From NCBI GenBank assembly GCA_030154025.1, contig JASKKT010000017.1:1-44993 (forward strand): 44,993 bases of DNA. The letters are read 5' to 3'. How positions within the stretch are numbered: position 1 is the stretch's first letter; every line of letters begins with the position of its first letter. The stretch comes from Methanolobus sp. (GTDB lineage: Archaea > Halobacteriota > Methanosarcinia > Methanosarcinales > Methanosarcinaceae). A program made the translations under genes and the position numbers. The notes under the pieces were generated by a model that had not been told where the DNA came from, did no database searches, and saw nothing but the letters and a program-made list of their open reading frames with translations. Shown here piece by piece: positions 35,144-44,993 of the stretch.

Positions 35144-36475
35144 TTATACCTCCGCTCCTATCCAGTTGCTAATATCCAGTTCCTCTGCCTCGATGGAGCC
35201 GTAGAGTGTCTGGGTGATTTCCTTGAGTACCTGGACGGATGTCGGGTGCATCATCATGAACATATCATTGCCTGCAAGGGAAAGCGCAAGACCGGTAATG
35301 ATCTCCCAGATCGGGCCGCGGTATTCCCTCGGTCCCCAGTCGGAGTCCTGGCTGAGCGGGGATGAGACCATCCATGACTCACGGGCGCCCCATGCGTTGG
35401 TGGTACCGGAGGACATCGGGAAGGTGAGCTCGTCATCACCCATGAGTCCTGCGAGCCTTATGCGTTCCATGTTGGTGTATGCGTAATCAAGGCCGTATCC
35501 CAGTGCTGCTGTTGTCGGGTCCATCACGATGCTGTCCCTTGGGACCTTGCACTGCTTCATGAGCTTCCTGTTAAGCTCCTTCTGGGCATTGATCTCAAGC
35601 TGTGTCCATGAAAGCACGACATGGCCGTGCTCCACGGCAGCCCTTGCAATCCTCTCATAGTCGAGGTTAAGGCTTGCCGAAGCCAGCAGCACGCGCTCAC
35701 CGGCTGCGACCTCTGCGGCCTTTTCCAGCACCTCAGGGTCTTTCTCGGGGTTGCCCGAGCCGCCTATGACAATAGGTACTTTCACTGCCTGCAGTACATC
35801 CTCAACGACCTTTGCCGCATCCTTTGCGGAAGTGTCCTTGATGAGCGGGTCAGTGGAGATAAGGTGGATCGTCACCATGTCCGCATTGAACTCACGGACT
35901 ACCTTCTTGGCCCATTCCGCAGGGTCATTGATGACGTCATCATAATTGGATTTGACTGCCTTCGCCATTCCAATGGGCATGTCGAACACGTCCATTGTCA
36001 CATAGTTCCTGTGGGGCATTGCGGCATCAAAGTAATAAGGAAGTGCGTTCTCTCCGCCTATAGTTACCGTGTTCTTCCTGGAACCGCCGTCTGCGGATGT
36101 GGCACCAAGTGTCACTTCCTGGATGGGGTTGTTCCAGTTGTTCATTTTTGCAACCTCGAACTTGGAGGCAAGAAGCTCCTGTATCCCCGGAGTGGTTCCC
36201 AGTGAAGGTGCCTGAGGCTCCTGCATGCCGGCCATGCCAAAAGCAGATGCGAATAACTGTTCTGCAGGGAATCCCAGCATTCTTCCTATATTGGCCATGT
36301 GCAGGGATATCTGTGATATCTCGTGTCCGAGTGCATAGGCAAGTGCAGGGTTAAGCCCTCCTCCGCCGCTGATATTGAGTTCTATATCTCCCTCGATGGT
36401 CACTCCCTCGAGAGATTCTATATTGAGTTCCTGCAGCATCTCCGTGAGTTGCGTCAACTTCATTTTATTTGTCAT
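35144..36475 (-). CDS. cdhD: ACDS delta subunit (corrinoid Fe-S protein, small)
   Basis: 443-aa partner of CdhE in the corrinoid/iron-sulfur component. It has a TIM-barrel fold, with the family segments [38 protein letters not shown] and the C-terminal [13 protein letters not shown] (the first is a 21-residue region quoted here by its ends, IGGSGN to AEVA). I chose the ATG of MTNKMKL (36475) because GGTGGA lies 6 nt before it. The in-frame codons up to 36520 overlap the end of cooC. Confidence 0.96.
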   Translation of the reverse strand: MTNKMKLTQLTEMLQELNIESLEGVTIEGDIELNISGGGGLNPALAYALGHEISQISLHMANIGRMLGFPAEQLFASAFGMAGMQEPQAPSLGTTPGIQELLASKFEVAKMNNWNNPIQEVTLGATSADGGSRKNTVTIGGENALPYYFDAAMPHRNYVTMDVFDMPIGMAKAVKSNYDDVINDPAEWAKKVVREFNADMVTIHLISTDPLIKDTSAKDAAKVVEDVLQAVKVPIVIGGSGNPEKDPEVLEKAAEVAAGERVLLASASLNLDYERIARAAVEHGHVVLSWTQLEINAQKELNRKLMKQCKVPRDSIVMDPTTAALGYGLDYAYTNMERIRLAGLMGDDELTFPMSSGTTNAWGARESWMVSSPLSQDSDWGPREYRGPIWEIITGLALSLAGNDMFMMMHPTSVQVLKEITQTLYGSIEAEELDISNWIGAEV

Positions 36476-36516
36476 GTGCATTCCACCATATAATGATACT
36501 CTTGATACAAACCTGA

Positions 36517-37269
36517 TCACAAACCTAGTTTTGCTGTGATCCTTTCAACTTCCATGACAGCAGCTGAATCGTCAGGAAGGTCGAACAGCGGCTCTCCGGC
36601 AAGGTCCTTGCGGATGAGCATCTCATCGACCGGGATCATACCTATAAGTTCCAGGCCAAGTTCCTTTGCTGTGCTTGCGATGATCTCACGGTTCGTTTCT
36701 GTGACCTTGTTTGCAATAACATAAATATTTGATACGTCTGTCTCCATCTCATCCACAAGTTCCCTGATGCGCTCTGCGGTACGCAGTCCGCGGCGGGACC
36801 CGTCCGTTACTACTATCAGGTCATCCACTCTGCGGAATATCCGGCGGCTGAAATGCTCCAGCCCTGCCTCAGCATCAATGATGAGGACGTCGTAGTTTTC
36901 CACGAGCTTGTCCATGATGCCCCGCAGGAGGTTGTTCACATAGCAGTAGCAACCTGCCCCTTCTGGCCTTCCCATGACGAGCAGGTCATACTTTGGCATC
37001 TCCTCGATGATCTCGTAGAGCTTTGACTTGAGCACAGATTCCTTGTTCGTGTCAGGAGGCAGGTTGTCACGCTCGCTGTGCATGAACTCCTTGATATCGC
37101 CGATAGTCTTGCTGACATCGCATCCAAGGGTCTCGGGAAGGTTAGTGTCGGGATCCGCGTCCACTGCAAGGATGACCTTGTTCCCTTTTGCAAGCTGGCG
37201 GATGAGGAGGGCCGACGTTGCGGTCTTCCCGGTTCCTCCCTTGCCTGTCACTGCAATGATCCTGGCCAC
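36517..37269 (-). CDS. cooC: CooC-like nickel-insertion ATPase
   Basis: 250-aa MinD-type P-loop ATPase that matures nickel sites of CO dehydrogenase or acetyl-CoA synthase. A deviant Walker A is [29 protein letters not shown] is the switch region, and [14 protein letters not shown] contains the CxC metal-binding pair of CooC. The start is GTG 37269 with GAGGTG upstream. It sits inside the cdh operon between cdhC and cdhD, the usual position in Methanosarcinales. Confidence 0.94.
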   Translation of the reverse strand: MARIIAVTGKGGTGKTATSALLIRQLAKGNKVILAVDADPDTNLPETLGCDVSKTIGDIKEFMHSERDNLPPDTNKESVLKSKLYEIIEEMPKYDLLVMGRPEGAGCYCYVNNLLRGIMDKLVENYDVLIIDAEAGLEHFSRRIFRRVDDLIVVTDGSRRGLRTAERIRELVDEMETDVSNIYVIANKVTETNREIIASTAKELGLELIGMIPVDEMLIRKDLAGEPLFDLPDDSAAVMEVERITAKLGL

Positions 37270-37280
37270 AGAACACCTCT

Positions 37281-38702
37281 TTAATCCTGTTTCTGGATTA
37301 TGATCTTATCGACGGTCACCTTTGCGTTCTTCAGGATGATCCTGACACCACCGGAGCCACTGCCCATCATTGGCATGGCTGATGGCATGAAGTTGGCCGG
37401 CATCTGCATCATCTGAGGCAGGGCAAATCCTGCCTGAGGAGCTGCAGCCTGTGCCGGTGCATCCTCTTTTGCCTCTTCCTCGGCTTCCTCTTCCACCCAT
37501 CTCTCGATTATCGGGTGCTTCTTCTCCTTGAGGAAGTTCCTGAGAGCCTCGATATCCTTGACATCCTCTTCCGTGGCTATCTTGTCGCGCAGGTCTTCGG
37601 GAATGTCCTGGAATACTTTCTCCTTGAGCATCTTTGGCATCCATACCACCCTGTTCCAGCCGCCGTCAGCCTGGATGAACTTTGGTGAACGGAAGTAGTT
37701 GACACCGATTCCAAGGAATCCCACAACCTGCTTTCCGCCGCCGGTCTGTCCTGCCATTGTGGAGAACTGGAGCCCGTTGGGTGCCGTGCCTGCGAAGTCC
37801 CTGTCCACCCAGCCGATCGCGTCAACTTCGGGAATGTAGAATCCGACAACCTCAAAGCATCCGCAGGAGGTGTGAGGGTATTCCAGGAACGAGTGCAGCT
37901 TGATCCTGTCATATTCGCCGCTTGATAGCTTCTTTGCAAACTCGTTCACACCGGAGTACTCTCCGGATTCTGCATCAAGGAGCTCTCCCTTGGGGATGGC
38001 GAACTGTGGTCCCTCAGGGTCCACCTTTGCTGCTGCCCTGCCGTCAAACCAGTTGATGGCACCACAAAGGGATATCCTGTCAGGGGTCACCACACACACG
38101 TTGGTGGGTGCGAAGGATGCACACAAGGTACAGCCATAGAAAGTGTCAACATCCTCATCGTGCAGGCCGCGGGTCCTTTCGTCTCTTGCCTTGTAGACGT
38201 CCCTGGCGTTGTCGACCTGTTTCTCGACCTCTTCCATGTCGGTGATATAGGTTGCCTCGACCTTTTCTATGAAGGGGAGCTCGTTCTTGAAGAGCATCAT
38301 TACGGCTTTTGCGATCTGCTCAAAGGAGTTCATTCCCTTGCCGACGGCTTCCTTACCTATCCTTATCCACACATCGTCCCTCTGGTTGAGGTGCATCATG
38401 CCCTGGATATAGTTCTGGAATTCGTGGTTCCTTCTCTCGACAATGGACTCAAGGTCTGCCTCCACAAGTTCGCCAGCGATCTTATAGACCATAGCAAAGG
38501 GGTGTCTTGATCCCTCTTCCATGTCCTTGAGGTCGGGCCCTATAAGTGTGAACCTGCCGTCTTCGACTTCGCTCATATCTGCAGCCCTTACAAGCTCGAA
38601 ACCTTTGGATTTCGGGCCTGCAAGTTCAACGTGCATGCCTTCTTTTCTTATTCTCTCTCCCTCGAACATAGGAGATATCTCAAAAGGAAATTCATCTGCC
38701 AT
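37281..38702 (-). CDS. cdhC: ACDS beta subunit (acetyl-CoA synthase, A-cluster)
   Basis: 473-aa subunit that forms or cleaves the C-C and C-S bonds of acetyl-CoA. A-cluster ligands are Cys191, Cys194, Cys203, Cys213, Cys280 and Cys282 (GCTLCASFAPTNVC, SLCGAINW, HTSCGCFE). This is the short archaeal form, lacking the N-terminal CO dehydrogenase-binding domain of bacterial enzymes. A low-complexity Glu/Ala and Met/Pro linker (about 400-445) precedes a basic C-terminal tail. ATG 38702 has GGAG 8 nt upstream; an upstream in-frame ATG at 38723 lies before that ribosome binding site. Confidence 0.97.
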   Translation of the reverse strand: MADEFPFEISPMFEGERIRKEGMHVELAGPKSKGFELVRAADMSEVEDGRFTLIGPDLKDMEEGSRHPFAMVYKIAGELVEADLESIVERRNHEFQNYIQGMMHLNQRDDVWIRIGKEAVGKGMNSFEQIAKAVMMLFKNELPFIEKVEATYITDMEEVEKQVDNARDVYKARDERTRGLHDEDVDTFYGCTLCASFAPTNVCVVTPDRISLCGAINWFDGRAAAKVDPEGPQFAIPKGELLDAESGEYSGVNEFAKKLSSGEYDRIKLHSFLEYPHTSCGCFEVVGFYIPEVDAIGWVDRDFAGTAPNGLQFSTMAGQTGGGKQVVGFLGIGVNYFRSPKFIQADGGWNRVVWMPKMLKEKVFQDIPEDLRDKIATEEDVKDIEALRNFLKEKKHPIIERWVEEEAEEEAKEDAPAQAAAPQAGFALPQMMQMPANFMPSAMPMMGSGSGGVRIILKNAKVTVDKIIIQKQD

Positions 38703-38732
38703 GACTAGTTCTCCGCATTTCACATCAAATGA

Positions 38733-39245
38733 TCATAGATTCTCAATAAATTCATCAAGTGCCTCAACATGTACTTCAGGCTTCAGGTTACCAAAGGACA
38801 AAGTCGCATTCTGCATGAAATGCCTTTCGATTGCGATGGTCTTCAGGTCAGAGAAGTTCTTCAATCCGGAAAGTACCTGGTCCAGGTAGTATTTCTTGTG
38901 CCCAAGGAAGACTATCATATCATATGAACCCTCCCCGTCAAATCCCTTCCAGTTCTTGTCCCCGAGGTAATGGGCAAGTGCATGGATGTTGATATATTTT
39001 GCATTCACATCCTTGCCGTGGAAAACTGTAATCGAGTGGCCTGTCGCAGCAATCTGCACTCCCTTCTTTCCAATAGCAACGGCTCTCTGCGCAAGCTGCT
39101 CGTTGTCAACGATCTCAGAGCCGGTTACCAGAAGTGGTCTCTTTGCTTTTGAGACCATCTTGGCAGCTACATTGGGGTTGACCGGCTTTGCGGTCTTTCT
39201 GCCCCATGTGGTATAGACAAGTGTGTTCTTGGTTGCGTCTACCAT
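38733..39245 (-). CDS. cdhB: ACDS epsilon subunit
   Basis: 170-aa subunit with a Rossmann-like fold that binds CdhA and may help electron transfer with FAD or F420. The segments [18 protein letters not shown] and [19 protein letters not shown] are diagnostic. ATG 39245 begins 2 bp after the cdhA stop, with GGGAGAG inside cdhA as its ribosome binding site. cdhC follows after 30 bp. Confidence 0.96.
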   Translation of the reverse strand: MVDATKNTLVYTTWGRKTAKPVNPNVAAKMVSKAKRPLLVTGSEIVDNEQLAQRAVAIGKKGVQIAATGHSITVFHGKDVNAKYINIHALAHYLGDKNWKGFDGEGSYDMIVFLGHKKYYLDQVLSGLKNFSDLKTIAIERHFMQNATLSFGNLKPEVHVEALDEFIENL

Positions 39246-39247
39246 TT

Positions 39248-41656
39248 TCAGCACTCTCCCTTGCACAGCCTCTTAAGGTTGGTAGGCTGGGCCGAAACAT
39301 CTGACTTCATCTTCGGGCCGGATATGATCTTCTTCCTCTTCCAGTCGATCTCCCAGCCGTGTTCCTTTTCAAGTATCTTCAGGAGTTCCTCACGCTTTGC
39401 AAGTGGAAGGTCCGTCTCAGTCCTGACGAACCTGTGCCAGTCGTCGGGCATCTGCCCAAGGTATTTCTGGCTGAGCTCGATATAATGGGTCAGCTTGATC
39501 ATCCTTCCCATATTGTTGTCAGACGGGCGTATGCAGTTCTTTGCAAGCATGGGCATAAGCTCTTCAACAGTCTCGACGGTTGTAAGCAGGAACTCCGGGG
39601 ATGCAGGTATCGGCAGGGTCTCTCCGTTCCTGGCATCATAGAGTTTCCAGTGCTCTTCCTCATATGGCTTGCCTATAAGTGCTCTCCTGTACTTTGAACC
39701 GTGAGGTCCGACAACAACAGGGATTCCCAGTCTGTTGCAACCAGTTCCGATGGCGACGGCTTTCTGGGAGTAAGCACCCCAGGCGACACCGACAGCACCT
39801 ATGCGGTTCATGACGTAGTCGGCTATCTCCTCGTAGTTGCCTGTGATATTGCGCTGGGCAAAGATGGCTGCCACCTTGATGGCTGTTCCGCTTATATGGG
39901 AGTTGGAGACGCAGGAGCCCACGTTGATGAGGTTACCTCCGAGGAACTTGGCAGGATACCTTTCATAGAGTGTCTTTCCTTCCTCATCCTTGTACATTCC
40001 CAGGTCCATTGCAGAGCATCCTGAAGTGACCATGATATAGTTCCTCTTGAGCATCTCCTCGGCAAGCCTGTAAAGGTCCTTGGTGCCTTCCGGATAGTTG
40101 GAGCAGCCTACAAGAGCGATGATACCCGGTGTGGTTCCCATGACAAGGTTGACACCTTCCTGCCTGATCTCCGGATCGCTGATCTGTCCTCTGCCGGATC
40201 GCACAACGCCCTTCTCCTGGCTGATGACCTTTTGGGAGGCCTTCTCGATGACGTCCAGAACAGGTATGTCCTTCGGACAGTCCTGGTCACATCTTCCACA
40301 GGCTACGCAGTGGTCATGAAGGATCTCGAACTTTGTCAGGTCTCCTTCGACACAGGCTTTCATTGCGTCCATTATCTCGAGGTTGTTCGGGCAGACAAGT
40401 TCGCATGCGCCGCAGTGTACGCATTTTGCAGCCAGAGCTGCCAGTTCTTCGTCGTTGGGTAGTGCCTTGATACCCTTTTCCTTGCGCATGGGGGCCACCT
40501 TCAACGCAAGTCTTGGAGCAACCTCGCCAACCAGATCAAGGTCAAGTATGAGTGCACCTGCTTCCTTACCGCTTGCAAGATCCTCTATTATCGTGTCAGC
40601 GTTGTCCTTTGAGCGGTTACGCAGGCCGTACATGATCTTTTCGTTGGTGGTGATGACCGGGATTGAGAGCCTCTTTGCCTCATCAAGCACATCTGCCCTG
40701 ACACACTGTTCATCGACAACGATCACGTCAGGGATACCGGAACGTATCATCTTGAGTTCCTTTGCGAGGGTTCCTACCACCTTTGCGTAGGGCTTGCCTC
40801 CCGTATCCATCTGGTAGCGGATCATATCGATAGCTGTACAGCACAGACCACCTAGTTCTATCTTGTCGGAGAGCTTGTTCTCATGCATGTAATCTATCAT
40901 GTTGGCAACACCTGCAACGTTGTGTCCGATGACAAGCAGCACCGGTTTGGTGGCATCTATGCATCCCATGCCGATCTCTGCCAGCGGTGCATCCGGGTCG
41001 GACTTCGGCATTCCCAGGCAGGACACCTGTGCAAGGTCGGATATCTCCATGCCCACGTGGTCAAGCATTCCTCCATGCATTGCCTTTGACTCAAAGTCTA
41101 CGGCTGCTCCTTCCTGTCCCATGTGGACTGTTGCAAGCAGCTGTGTGAGTTGCTCTTCAACATACTCGATCGCCTCTTCCAGGTCACCAAGGGTCTTTGG
41201 CTTGATGCCGGTAACCATCTGTACGTTTGGTGCAAGCAGGTTTGATGGTCCCAGGTCAAGGGGGTGGTCGCGTCCGTAGCGTTCTATAAGATAGTGCAGG
41301 AGATGCCTCCCATGTCCGGAGTGAGCAGCAGCACCTGTGATCACCCTGAGCAGGAACTCGCGGGACTGGTGGGCCCCAAGATTGATGCCACAGGCTCCCT
41401 CCTTATTTCCTCCCAGGTCGCACTTCCCGAAAGTACAGTAGCAACACTGGTCACACATTGGGGTATATACAGGCTGGTAGCGGGAAAGTACTTGGTGGTC
41501 CCAGTCCCTCAGTCCGGAGACTCCCGGTTTCGGGGTTGGTCCCATGTCGCCTTCTTCCTCCACTTTCTTTTCTATAGCACCGACTATCTTGCCGATGGTG
41601 ATCTGAACATTTTCCAGGTCTTCTATGGAAAAGCGCCCGGTTGATATCTTGCTCAT
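39248..41656 (-). CDS. cdhA: ACDS alpha subunit (nickel CO dehydrogenase)
   Basis: 802-aa CO dehydrogenase that interconverts CO and CO2. N-terminal Cys68-Cys89 carries the B/D cluster ligands. Two ferredoxin-type sites (Cys412/415/418/422 and Cys450/453/456/460) feed electrons. The C-cluster (Ni-Fe-S) ligands are probably His245, Cys272 or Cys273, Cys318, Cys518, Cys547 and Cys582. The two extra ferredoxin domains are typical of the archaeal enzyme. The start is the MSKIS ATG at 41656, with AGGAGAAGAAG upstream. It opens the cdhABC-cooC-cdhDE operon. Confidence 0.97.
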   Translation of the reverse strand: MSKISTGRFSIEDLENVQITIGKIVGAIEKKVEEEGDMGPTPKPGVSGLRDWDHQVLSRYQPVYTPMCDQCCYCTFGKCDLGGNKEGACGINLGAHQSREFLLRVITGAAAHSGHGRHLLHYLIERYGRDHPLDLGPSNLLAPNVQMVTGIKPKTLGDLEEAIEYVEEQLTQLLATVHMGQEGAAVDFESKAMHGGMLDHVGMEISDLAQVSCLGMPKSDPDAPLAEIGMGCIDATKPVLLVIGHNVAGVANMIDYMHENKLSDKIELGGLCCTAIDMIRYQMDTGGKPYAKVVGTLAKELKMIRSGIPDVIVVDEQCVRADVLDEAKRLSIPVITTNEKIMYGLRNRSKDNADTIIEDLASGKEAGALILDLDLVGEVAPRLALKVAPMRKEKGIKALPNDEELAALAAKCVHCGACELVCPNNLEIMDAMKACVEGDLTKFEILHDHCVACGRCDQDCPKDIPVLDVIEKASQKVISQEKGVVRSGRGQISDPEIRQEGVNLVMGTTPGIIALVGCSNYPEGTKDLYRLAEEMLKRNYIMVTSGCSAMDLGMYKDEEGKTLYERYPAKFLGGNLINVGSCVSNSHISGTAIKVAAIFAQRNITGNYEEIADYVMNRIGAVGVAWGAYSQKAVAIGTGCNRLGIPVVVGPHGSKYRRALIGKPYEEEHWKLYDARNGETLPIPASPEFLLTTVETVEELMPMLAKNCIRPSDNNMGRMIKLTHYIELSQKYLGQMPDDWHRFVRTETDLPLAKREELLKILEKEHGWEIDWKRKKIISGPKMKSDVSAQPTNLKRLCKGEC

Positions 41657-41772
41657 TATATCTTCTTCTCCTGTATGTGTGGTATTAATCAATATGATCG
41701 TGCGAGAAAATGTTAAAAGCCACTCCGCGCGTAATAAATTCAAACTGTTTTGTAGATGTTTGTAACAATACT

Positions 41773-41903
41773 ATTATATATAAACGTTTCTGCAATCTAT
41801 AACGATTATTTATGATAGAGTGTTGTAGTCCTACACCATTAGAGAAATAATCAATAATAATTGTTTTGGCCCAAGGGGGATAGGCTATTTTCCCATATAA
41901 GGC
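41773..41903 (-). promoter_or_regulatory. cdh promoter region: two TATA boxes, long possible leader
   Basis: A proximal TTTATATATAATA (41773-41784) predicts a leader of about 95 nt. A distal CCTTATATGGG (about 41895-41903) predicts about 220 nt. TGTAG-TC-CTACA (41824-41835), a near-palindrome, lies between them. The rest of the 41657-42008 gap holds only the divergent promoter of the rhomboid gene. Confidence 0.45.
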
Positions 41904-41967
41904 TTCCGACATTTATCATGATTATTCTTGATACTCAGTGACACACTTTTCCTTTAATCCGGGAAAT

Positions 41968-41978
41968 AGTTTTATTTA
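41968..41978 (+). promoter_or_regulatory. TATA box for the rhomboid gene
   Basis: AGTTTTATTTAA near 41968-41978 predicts initiation close to 41998, giving a leader of about 10 nt. Confidence 0.4.
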
Positions 41979-42008
41979 ATGCGAACCTTATGACCTTCAA
42001 CATTTATT

Positions 42009-42860
42009 ATGGTGAAAACATTGGATAAAAAATGCTGGATTTGCGGCAGGGAAGATTACATGCCCTTCAAATGCCGTTTTTGTGGAAAGGTCTTCTGTTC
42101 GCAGCACAGGCTTCCGGAACAGCATGCGTGCGAAGGCCTTGAGCACTTAAAGCAGTATGGTGCCGACGGGTCTGACCGTGCTTATAGGCAGCCAGGGTCA
42201 GATGATCTTGTGAAAGACATGCTGAAAAGCACTGCAAAATATGCAGCAAAAAGCGCTGTCCGGGGAATGCGCGACAATATAAGTTACTCCATGAAAAGCA
42301 GTCCCTCCATGGCTATCATCTATCTTTGCCTGTTCTCATTCTTCCTGCAGCTTGTTCCGGGGTATTTTGATGCTTTAAAGCTGGTTCCTGATATGCTGCT
42401 TTCCCGTCCATGGACACTGATCACGCACATGTTCCTGCATGTGGGATTTTTCCACCTGTTCTTCAATATGCTGGTACTTTTCTTCTTCGGACCTGAACTT
42501 GAACGCAGGGCGGGGAAAGGTACTTTCCTGAGGGTCTATTTCGTTGCAGGTATTGTGGCTGCCTTGGGCTATTCCCTGACCAGTTCACAGCCGGTTGTCG
42601 GTGCCAGTGGTGCCATAATGGGAGTGTTCGCAGCACTTGCAGTTATCGCACCTGAGATACGTGTTTACGTGTATTTCATACCCATGAGGATAGTTCATGC
42701 GCTGATCCTATTCGCACTGGTGGATTTTATCTTCCTCGGTGCCAACGACATGGTTGCCCATACTGCCCACCTGACTGGAATACTCATAGGCCTGATCATG
42801 GGACTGAGGATCAAGAAAGACCAGCGGCGATCCGGCTGGCACGACCCATATCGGTATTGA
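42009..42860 (+). CDS. Rhomboid-family intramembrane protease with N-terminal AN1 zinc finger
   Basis: 283 aa. An AN1-type zinc finger occupies the first 45 residues (Cys9, Cys12, Cys22, Cys25, Cys30, His33, His39, Cys41). Six membrane helices follow from about residue 100. The rhomboid dyad is Ser200 in GASG and His254 in AHLTGILIG; His144, His149 and Asn153 form the expected oxyanion-side motif. It is therefore a probably active serine protease within the membrane, with the zinc finger on the cytoplasmic side. This fusion is known in archaea; substrates are not. Confidence 0.9.
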   Translation: MVKTLDKKCWICGREDYMPFKCRFCGKVFCSQHRLPEQHACEGLEHLKQYGADGSDRAYRQPGSDDLVKDMLKSTAKYAAKSAVRGMRDNISYSMKSSPSMAIIYLCLFSFFLQLVPGYFDALKLVPDMLLSRPWTLITHMFLHVGFFHLFFNMLVLFFFGPELERRAGKGTFLRVYFVAGIVAALGYSLTSSQPVVGASGAIMGVFAALAVIAPEIRVYVYFIPMRIVHALILFALVDFIFLGANDMVAHTAHLTGILIGLIMGLRIKKDQRRSGWHDPYRY

Positions 42861-42886
42861 AGAAGGTGGGATGACTGGATAAGGAT

Positions 42887-43285
42887 ATGACTCGTCTTAA
42901 GAGCCTTTTCCCGAGGCCTGAAGAAAACGAAGAGATCCCCATCCAGTTCATCGACATGCAGCAAAAACTGGCGGGCTGGTCCCCAAAACTCAAGCACTCG
43001 GTGTACGTGGATGACTTCAGGGACACAGAGGATCTCAAAAGAGTAAGGGATGTAACCCTTCTCCGTGTATACAACTGGTTTCTTGATGGTGAGAGCCTGA
43101 TTGAGTTATCTGAGATGGAAAGGGCCCAGTTCGAATCCATTATGGATATGTTTATAAAATATGGTGGAGAAATTCGTTATACAAGGAAGAAAGTTGGGGG
43201 AAGGCTGGTCAATTACTTCAGATTGGAGGCAGGCCGCAAGTCAGAACGGAAAATAGAGGCATTTTCGCTCTCCGATATTCTTTGA
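42887..43285 (+). CDS. Unknown 132-aa soluble protein
   Basis: Charged and mostly helical, with no recognised domain. RDTEDLKRVRDVTLLRVYNWF, a 21-residue helix seen from residue 45, and ESIMDMFIKYGGEIRY suggest a small winged or helical fold. AAGGAT precedes the ATG. It begins 26 bp after the rhomboid gene and is probably co-transcribed. There is no signal peptide or membrane helix. Confidence 0.7.
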   Translation: MTRLKSLFPRPEENEEIPIQFIDMQQKLAGWSPKLKHSVYVDDFRDTEDLKRVRDVTLLRVYNWFLDGESLIELSEMERAQFESIMDMFIKYGGEIRYTRKKVGGRLVNYFRLEAGRKSERKIEAFSLSDIL

Positions 43286-43391
43286 TCCCGGATGAGGGTT
43301 TGAGTAACTGGCCACAATATTTATGGTATTCAGTAACAATTATATGCTATCAGGATTAAGATTTACCTGTAATTATACTGTCATTGATTAT

Positions 43392-43406
43392 GAACCTAAT
43401 ATATCT
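43392..43406 (+). promoter_or_regulatory. TATA box for the NYN gene
   Basis: CCTAATATATCTATC near 43392-43406 predicts a start near 43425 and a short leader with GTGAGG before ATG 43440. Confidence 0.45.
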
Positions 43407-43439
43407 ATCTAGTCTTATGAATCATTATAGTGAGGAATC

Positions 43440-44045
43440 ATGGCCAACGTGAAAACCGGACTGAACTCTATAGTTAAGTATCTTAGTACAAAGAAAGAAA
43501 CTGGCAGACGCAGTATCGGTCTTCTTGTCGATGGCCCCAATGTGCTCAGAAAGGAGTTCAATGTCAATCTCGAAGAGATAAGGGATGTGTTGAAGGAATA
43601 TGGCAATGTCAAGATAGGACGTGTGTTTCTCAACCAGTATGCATCTGACAAACTTGTGGAAGCCATTGAGAATAACGGCTTTGAGCCTATCATCTGCTCA
43701 AGCGATGTGGATGTCAGGCTTGCAGTGGAAGGGATGGAGCTTGTTTACAATCCCTCCATAGACACTCTTGCCCTGGTCACGAGGGATGCTGACTTCAAGC
43801 CGCTGCTCAATAAGGCCAATGAGCACGGGAAGGAAACCATCATCTTTGGTGTTGAGCCGGGTTTCTCAACTGCCCTGCGTAACTCTGCCGACTATGTTAT
43901 CATTCTGGAGAACGACCGTATGAACTACTATGAGGATTTCGTCTCAGCCACTGCTGATCAGGAAGAGGACAAGGCACTGGATATGGCAGAAGATGATCAT
44001 GTGCCGGGCCACCGCCGGAAAAAAGGTACGGTTGTGGATTATTAG
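43440..44045 (+). CDS. NYN/PIN-like domain protein (TIGR00288 family)
   Basis: 201 aa. The NYN domain begins at LLVDGPNVLRKEF with the first catalytic Asp. SSDVDVRLAVEGMEL and LALVTRDADFKPLL supply the remaining acidic residues of a PIN-type nuclease centre. GKETIIFGVEPGFSTALRNSAD is the typical end of the domain (seen in two parts). An acidic tail ends in HRRKKGTVVDY. It is a likely RNase, substrate unknown. Its stop overlaps that of the convergent synthase gene by 4 bp. Confidence 0.88.
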   Translation: MANVKTGLNSIVKYLSTKKETGRRSIGLLVDGPNVLRKEFNVNLEEIRDVLKEYGNVKIGRVFLNQYASDKLVEAIENNGFEPIICSSDVDVRLAVEGMELVYNPSIDTLALVTRDADFKPLLNKANEHGKETIIFGVEPGFSTALRNSADYVIILENDRMNYYEDFVSATADQEEDKALDMAEDDHVPGHRRKKGTVVDY

Positions 44046-44993
44046 GCTGCACAGATCTCGTTGATCATTTCGTTAAGCCTTCTGGGGGATATCCCCTTCT
44101 TTGCCTCGGTGCAGTTCTTTATTCTTTCAAGCAGGGCGCAGAGCTGGTCCTTCTCAAGGTTGTATCCCATACTTTTAGTGATGCCCCTGAGTGCTTTCAT
44201 CCCTGTGTGCTTCCCCACTATCAGGTGACGGGTACCTCCGACCATCTCAGGGCTGAAAAGCTCATAGGTCCTGGGTTCCTCAAGGATGGCACAGACATGT
44301 ATGCCGGACTCGTGTGAGAACGCATGTTCACCTACGATGGCCTTGGTGATCGAAGGCCGGATACCTGAGAACTCATTCACCATTCCTGAAAGCTTCATCA
44401 GTCTTGTAGTATTATACTTTTCGATCCCGTATTGCACTCTCAGGGAAACAAGGACTTCTTCCAGGGAAGCGTTCCCCGCCCTCTCACCGATGGCATTGAC
44501 TGTGGTATGGAGCTGCTTTGCTCCTGCTTCTGCAGCGGCCAGCGTATTCGCGGTTGCCATCCCCAGGTCGTTGTGGCAGTGGATACAGATGGGTGTGCGT
44601 ACCACTTTCTTTATCTCACTGACAAGATAGTGGGTGGTGCTTGGGGAAAGTATCCCGATGGTGTCGGCAATACTGACATAGTCCACCTTGTATTCCTCTG
44701 CAGCCATGAAGGCTTTCTTCAGTACATTGATATCAGTTCTTGAGCCGTCCTCTGCTGCGAACCTGACGCCTACTCCATGGTCCTTGGCATACTGCACAGC
44801 TTCCATTGCACTGGAAAACATCTCCTCGTAGGTCTTATGATATTTGTACTTGAGGTGCAGCTCTGACATGGCTATGAATATGCTGATAAAATCGACATCA
44901 CAATCCACAGCAGTTTCCACATCACTTATAACAGAACGTGAGAGGCAGCAGGTCTTGGCTTTGAGACCCATGTTCGCTATCTCCTTCACTATG
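44042..44993 (-). CDS. Homocitrate / isopropylmalate synthase family protein (AksA- or NifV-like), 5' truncated by window
   Basis: At least 316 residues of a DRE-TIM metallolyase that condenses acetyl-CoA with a 2-oxoacid. VRFAAEDGSRTD, CIHCHNDLGMATANTLAA and AIGERAGNASLEE are catalytic or metal-binding segments. EHAFSHESGIHV is the communication-domain motif. The protein stops soon after this, without the roughly 130-residue LeuA/CimA regulatory domain. That favours the homocitrate synthase type (AksA, coenzyme B precursor 2-oxosuberate) over LeuA or CimA. The true start lies beyond the window. Confidence 0.9.
   Translation of the reverse strand, partial: IVKEIANMGLKAKTCCLSRSVISDVETAVDCDVDFISIFIAMSELHLKYKYHKTYEEMFSSAMEAVQYAKDHGVGVRFAAEDGSRTDINVLKKAFMAAEEYKVDYVSIADTIGILSPSTTHYLVSEIKKVVRTPICIHCHNDLGMATANTLAAAEAGAKQLHTTVNAIGERAGNASLEEVLVSLRVQYGIEKYNTTRLMKLSGMVNEFSGIRPSITKAIVGEHAFSHESGIHVCAILEEPRTYELFSPEMVGGTRHLIVGKHTGMKALRGITKSMGYNLEKDQLCALLERIKNCTEAKKGISPRRLNEMINEICAA

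Overview
The window is chromosomal DNA from a methanogenic archaeon of the Methanosarcinales, most likely the Methanosarcinaceae. The strongest evidence is a complete acetyl-CoA decarbonylase/synthase (ACDS) operon in the order cdhA-cdhB-cdhC-cooC-cdhD-cdhE. Supporting evidence is a seven-gene Mrp Na+/H+ antiporter operon, archaeal information-processing genes (aCPSF1/FttA, TFE, proteasome beta, NMD3, aIF5B, L7Ae) and a bacterial-type gyrase pair. Promoters are of archaeal TATA type. I cannot name the genus from sequence alone.

Layout. 1-8.6 kb (+): end of an ornithine cyclodeaminase/alanine dehydrogenase-like gene, gyrB-gyrA, pdxS-pdxT (vitamin B6), an FMN split-barrel protein and a membrane protein with three Ig-like repeats. 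8.7-12.3 kb (-): translation cluster rpl7ae-rps28e-rpl24e-ndk-infB-rps6e. 12.6-15.9 kb (-): minimal Fe-S assembly pair sufC-sufB, an unknown anchored surface protein, and a small winged-helix protein. 15.9-18.5 kb: an RNA-like, gene-poor stretch interrupted by sua5 and a small membrane protein. 18.5-24.4 kb (-): mrpABCDEFG. 24.5-32.5 kb: a HAD phosphatase (+), then fttA, psmB, an HD-domain protein, tfe, an ATP-grasp enzyme, nmd3 and a DUF362 ferredoxin-like protein (-). 32.7-33.2 kb (+): three tiny genes, two of them Cys-rich. 33.3-41.7 kb (-): a small unknown gene and the ACDS operon. 42-45 kb: AN1-rhomboid protease, an unknown gene and a NYN nuclease-like gene (+), then a partial homocitrate synthase-family gene (-).

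How the parts fit. ACDS and its nickel chaperone make or cleave acetyl-CoA. Mrp exchanges Na+ and H+, coupling the ion gradients of methanogenesis. SufBC supplies Fe-S clusters, which ACDS and the DUF362 protein need. The remainder is largely translation, transcription termination and protein turnover.

Most interesting signals, all unproven. (1) A promoter-linked hairpin at 18251-18311 has a C-rich loop that could pair with the ribosome binding site of an 11-codon ORF just downstream; its other strand has a canonical G-quadruplex motif. (2) A structured region at 16396-16588 has pyrimidine-rich, anti-Shine-Dalgarno-like loops, and its G-U wobbles favour the plus-strand RNA. (3) A three-gene microprotein operon lies at 32700-33222. 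(4) A perfect palindrome and U-tracts sit in front of the transcription termination factor gene fttA. (5) Inverted repeats lie upstream of sufC, mrpA and rpl7ae.
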